This document shows, in pieces, positions 61,431 through 64,000 of a stretch of 64,000 nucleotides of DNA (position 1 is its first letter; every line of letters starts with the position of its first letter). This DNA is from Luteibacter rhizovicinus DSM 16549 (GTDB lineage: Bacteria; Pseudomonadota; Gammaproteobacteria; Xanthomonadales; Rhodanobacteraceae). The translations under genes and the position numbers were made by a program. Where the stretch lies: NCBI RefSeq assembly GCF_001887595.1, contig NZ_CP017480.1:3748001-3812000 (forward strand). Reading direction: 5' to 3'. The notes under the pieces are model-generated. The model was given only the letters and a program-made list of their open reading frames with translations. It made no database searches and was not told the origin of the DNA.

Positions 61431-63898
61431 AGCTTCACCGAAAGATCGAGGAAGATGCCGCGGCCCGGCAGGCCGAAGTAGAGCGGATCGCCGCTCACCG
61501 ACTGGGTGCCGGCATAGCCGGTGAACTTGTGCACGTTGAAGACGTTGTTCATGTCCACGCTGATCGAATAGCCCTTCGTTCCCGCCGGCCCCTTGTCGGT
61601 GCGGTAGCCCGCGGCGGCGTCGACGCTCATGTAGCCGGCGATGCGCTGGTCGTTGAGGAACTGGATGTTGCCGGCGGCATCGGTCGTGTTGTCGAGGCCG
61701 TACTGGTGACCGAGGAACTTGCCCATCAATGAGCCGAAGTAGCCGTTGGTGTTGCTATACAGCAAGCCCAGGGCCGCCGTGACCTTGGGCGTGCCTGCCA
61801 CCTGCACGCTGCTGTTCTTGTAGGTCGCCTTGTTGTAGCTGGCATTGCCGTACACGCTCAACGCGCGTGTCAGGGCGAACGTCGCTTCGACTTCGGCGCC
61901 CTTGTAGATGGCTCCGCCGCCATTGATGAAGGTGTTCTCGTTGCCGTTGTCGGTGGCGACCTGGGTCTCGGTGATGAAGTTCGAGAAGTCGATGTAGTAG
62001 ACGTCGGCGCCGAAGGTGAGCTTGCTTGACGCATAGGCCGTGCCCAACTGGAAGTTCCTGGTCTTTTCCGGCTGCAGGCTGTGCGAGCCGTTGACCTGGA
62101 TCACGTCGATGGGCGGGGCGAGGAATCCCTCAGCCGCCTGGGCATAGGCGCTCCACGTGTCGCTGAGGCGGTCGTGTACGCTGATCGATGGCAGGGCGGC
62201 ATGGTAGGTGGCTTCGGCGCTGAGCGGTACCGGCGGCGAGACCTTGTTGAGCGGCGCATCGATGCTGCGCGTGACTTCCGAATAGCGTACGCCCGGGCTC
62301 ACGGTGATCGCGTCCGTGACCTTCCAGTCGTACTGCAGGTAGGGCTGTACGGTATCGGTGCGGTCGTCGAGCAGGTAGTTGTCGACCGGTCCGTACTTCG
62401 TGCCTGTCTTCGCTCCGGTCGTCAGGTCGACCGGATACTGGTAGCGCGCATCCAGGCTGCGTTCGAGCCAGATGCCGGTGAGCAAGGTGCCGTCGCCGAG
62501 GTCGCGACCGAGCCGCAGCACATTGCCGAAGGCGTGGAAGCCGGAGTCGGAGAGCTTGCCCGGCAGGTCGGTCTTCGCGGTCGAGACCTTCTTGCCCTTG
62601 TCGTTGTAGAAGGTCACGCCGTTATCGGCTGGATCGATATCCGAGGCGTCCGAGGTCTTGCGCGCCCAATGGTCGAAGGTATTGAGGTAGACCTTGTCGT
62701 CGACGTCCCAGCCGGCGACCTGGCTGGTCAATCCGACATACGTGAAGCTGGAATAGTAGGCTGCGTTGTTGGCACCCTTATAGTTCTGCACGGTGGGATC
62801 GTCGCCGAGCCCGAAACGCCAGCCGTAACGGTCGATCTCGTCCTTGGTCGCGCCCTGCACGGTGTTCTGGTGCTCCCGGTTATAGCTGGTCACGAAGGTC
62901 AGGCTGGTGACGTCGCCCAGTTGGCTGATCGTCTTGACGAAAACATGGTCGCGCTTGTCGTCGGTCCCTTGCAGGTAGGTATCGCTCGACTCCTTGGAGA
63001 TATCGGCGAAGATGCGCGTGTTGCCCACCGTTTCATCGGCGGTCACGCCACCGGCGCGCGTGTTCCAGCTTCCCAGCGTGAGGTAGGGCGTGATGCCGGA
63101 TTCATCCGACGGCTCGCGCGAACGCAGCGCCACCGTACCGCCGAAAGTGGCATTGCCCAGCGTGCTGCCACCGCCCGGGCCGCGGTCGATCTCCGCCTGG
63201 CCGAGCACGTGGTTGTTGAAGTACGCCGAGGTCGTGTGGTGGAGGTCGCTGGCGTCGCCGAACGGAATGCCGTCGAAGGTGATGTTGAACTGGCCATCCT
63301 GGAAGCCGCGGATGCTGATGCCTTCGTTCTTGCCAAGGCCGGGACCTTCGGGCGAGGTCACCGTCACGCTGGGTGCGTACTTGATGATGTCGTCGAAATT
63401 GGCGTTGAAGCGCAGGCCGTCGCGAATGAAACGCTCGTCGATCACCGAGGTCGGCTGGGTCGCGTCCAGCGGCGCGGCGCTCGGCGCGAGTGTATCCACG
63501 GCGTTGGCGTGTACGCTGACCGGGGCCAGCTTCTGTGCCTCGTCACGGGTGTCGATCGACGGGAGCGGCGCGGCTGCCGGCGTCGGGCCGGCCCCGACGT
63601 TTCCCGGCACGATGGTCACCGTGGTCGGCGTCACGAAGCGGTAGGTCATGCCCGTGCCGGCCAGCAAGGCAGTCAGCTGCGCGGCCGCCGGCATGCCGCC
63701 GGGCGCGGCGTGGCTGCGCAGGCCGTCAGGCACGTCGGTGCCGTAGACCACCTGCCAGCCGGCATCGTGCGCGAAGCGATCGAGCGCCTGTGCCAGTGGC
63801 ATGGCGTCGATGGGCTGTGTAGCGGCGTGGGCGTCCATGGGCACGAAGGTGGTGCCCGCGATGGCGAGGGCGATGCAGAGGGCGAGCGAAGATCGCAT
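61427..63898 (-). CDS. TonB-dependent receptor with N-terminal STN domain
   Basis: Outer-membrane transporter of 823 residues. Signal peptide (about 4-25), an STN/secretin-TonB signalling domain (about 30-97, IDAMPLAQALDRFAHDAGWQVVYGTDVPDGL and TYRFVTPTTVTIVPGN), a plug (TQPTSVIDERFIRDGLRFNANFDDIIKYAPSV, ISIRGFQDGQFNITFDGIPFGDAS) and a barrel ending RGIFLDLSVKL. STN domains normally talk to a FecR-type anti-sigma factor to switch on the operon; no FecI/FecR pair lies in the window, but it could be just upstream. ATG at 63898 is chosen from the signal peptide. Coupled to the histidine phosphatase. Confidence 0.9.
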   Translation of the reverse strand: MRSSLALCIALAIAGTTFVPMDAHAATQPIDAMPLAQALDRFAHDAGWQVVYGTDVPDGLRSHAAPGGMPAAAQLTALLAGTGMTYRFVTPTTVTIVPGNVGAGPTPAAAPLPSIDTRDEAQKLAPVSVHANAVDTLAPSAAPLDATQPTSVIDERFIRDGLRFNANFDDIIKYAPSVTVTSPEGPGLGKNEGISIRGFQDGQFNITFDGIPFGDASDLHHTTSAYFNNHVLGQAEIDRGPGGGSTLGNATFGGTVALRSREPSDESGITPYLTLGSWNTRAGGVTADETVGNTRIFADISKESSDTYLQGTDDKRDHVFVKTISQLGDVTSLTFVTSYNREHQNTVQGATKDEIDRYGWRFGLGDDPTVQNYKGANNAAYYSSFTYVGLTSQVAGWDVDDKVYLNTFDHWARKTSDASDIDPADNGVTFYNDKGKKVSTAKTDLPGKLSDSGFHAFGNVLRLGRDLGDGTLLTGIWLERSLDARYQYPVDLTTGAKTGTKYGPVDNYLLDDRTDTVQPYLQYDWKVTDAITVSPGVRYSEVTRSIDAPLNKVSPPVPLSAEATYHAALPSISVHDRLSDTWSAYAQAAEGFLAPPIDVIQVNGSHSLQPEKTRNFQLGTAYASSKLTFGADVYYIDFSNFITETQVATDNGNENTFINGGGAIYKGAEVEATFALTRALSVYGNASYNKATYKNSSVQVAGTPKVTAALGLLYSNTNGYFGSLMGKFLGHQYGLDNTTDAAGNIQFLNDQRIAGYMSVDAAAGYRTDKGPAGTKGYSISVDMNNVFNVHKFTGYAGTQSVSGDPLYFGLPGRGIFLDLSVKL

Positions 63899-64000
63899 GG
63901 CGTCACATACCTTGGAGGGGGGATCACGGAGGACAGTCATCGCTGTCCGACCCCATCTAAGAGTCCCGGCGCCGCCGGTCGGGTACCGCTCATTCGATGA
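63899..64000. other. Leader region of the receptor-phosphatase operon, cut by the window edge
   Basis: The last 102 bases hold the upstream region of the minus-strand TonB receptor. An in-frame ATG at 63940 would add 14 residues before the signal peptide but has no ribosome site. No promoter boxes are clear. The regulator expected for an STN receptor, if any, would lie outside. Confidence 0.4.

Noticed and set aside
62081..64000. Long plus-strand frame opposite the STN-type receptor
   Set aside because: Shadow; the minus-strand receptor has signal peptide, plug and barrel.

Overview
The window is a GC-rich (clearly above 60% by eye) bacterial chromosome segment, densely coded on both strands. 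It most resembles the gammaproteobacterial order Lysobacterales/Xanthomonadales, family Rhodanobacteraceae (Luteibacter/Dyella-like). The reasons are three large TonB-dependent receptors in 64 kb (one of the Xanthomonas/Caulobacter type), a GTGGGAGCCGATTCATCGGCGA-type REP palindrome in several intergenic gaps, a very large NdvB-type glucan synthase, and the gammaproteobacterial style of the mdtABC, alkB, argS and rclR/rclC homologues. The genus is inference. I recognised no rRNA, tRNA, CRISPR array, phage or complete insertion sequence.

Layout. 1-3959 (minus): cell-surface sugar genes, namely a GMC oxidoreductase cut by the window edge, a UDP-glucuronate 4-epimerase-like enzyme and a WbpO/TviB-like UDP-sugar dehydrogenase. 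They are divergent from a BvgA/BvgS-like two-component pair (4184-7119). 7308-8168 is an aldo/keto reductase. 8169-8851 has no gene and carries two inverted copies of a 128-bp element plus tandem repeats. 8852-10611 is a GAF-PAS-GGDEF cyclase gene with a probable one-base frameshift. 10811-11546 is a hicAB toxin-antitoxin module with palindromic operators. 11543-16525 holds an NDH-2-like dehydrogenase, argS, a REP cluster, an AhpD-like protein and a TehA-type transporter.

16659-22556: OmpW-like protein, RclC-like membrane protein with a divergent RclR-like regulator (both redox cysteines kept), DUF1203 protein, MFS exporter with a divergent LysR, and a TIGR02117 protein. 22564-27454: Xanthomonas-type TonB receptor, MarC protein and an AraC regulator whose C-terminus is written by a REP element. 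27711-31545 (plus) is a tight operon: small exported helical protein, multicopper oxidase, beta-barrel protein, SCO1/SenC copper chaperone and EF-hand protein.

31660-33928 (minus) is the most interesting locus: a three-gene translationally coupled operon with a GrrA-like RiPP precursor whose C-terminal 48 residues carry eleven W-x-N motifs, a GrrM-like radical SAM/SPASM maturase, and an exported protein of no family I recognise. It is followed by alkB, the cyclic beta-1,2-glucan synthase gene (probably starting at a non-ATG codon), two small genes, an Oar-like TonB receptor and two exported or unknown proteins.

49217-58277 is a complete MdtABC-type RND efflux operon with its outer-membrane factor. 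The right end has a periplasmic protein with an internal duplication, a ChaA-type antiporter, and a coupled TonB-receptor/histidine-phosphatase operon (60162-63898) likely to capture and dephosphorylate an organic phosphate.
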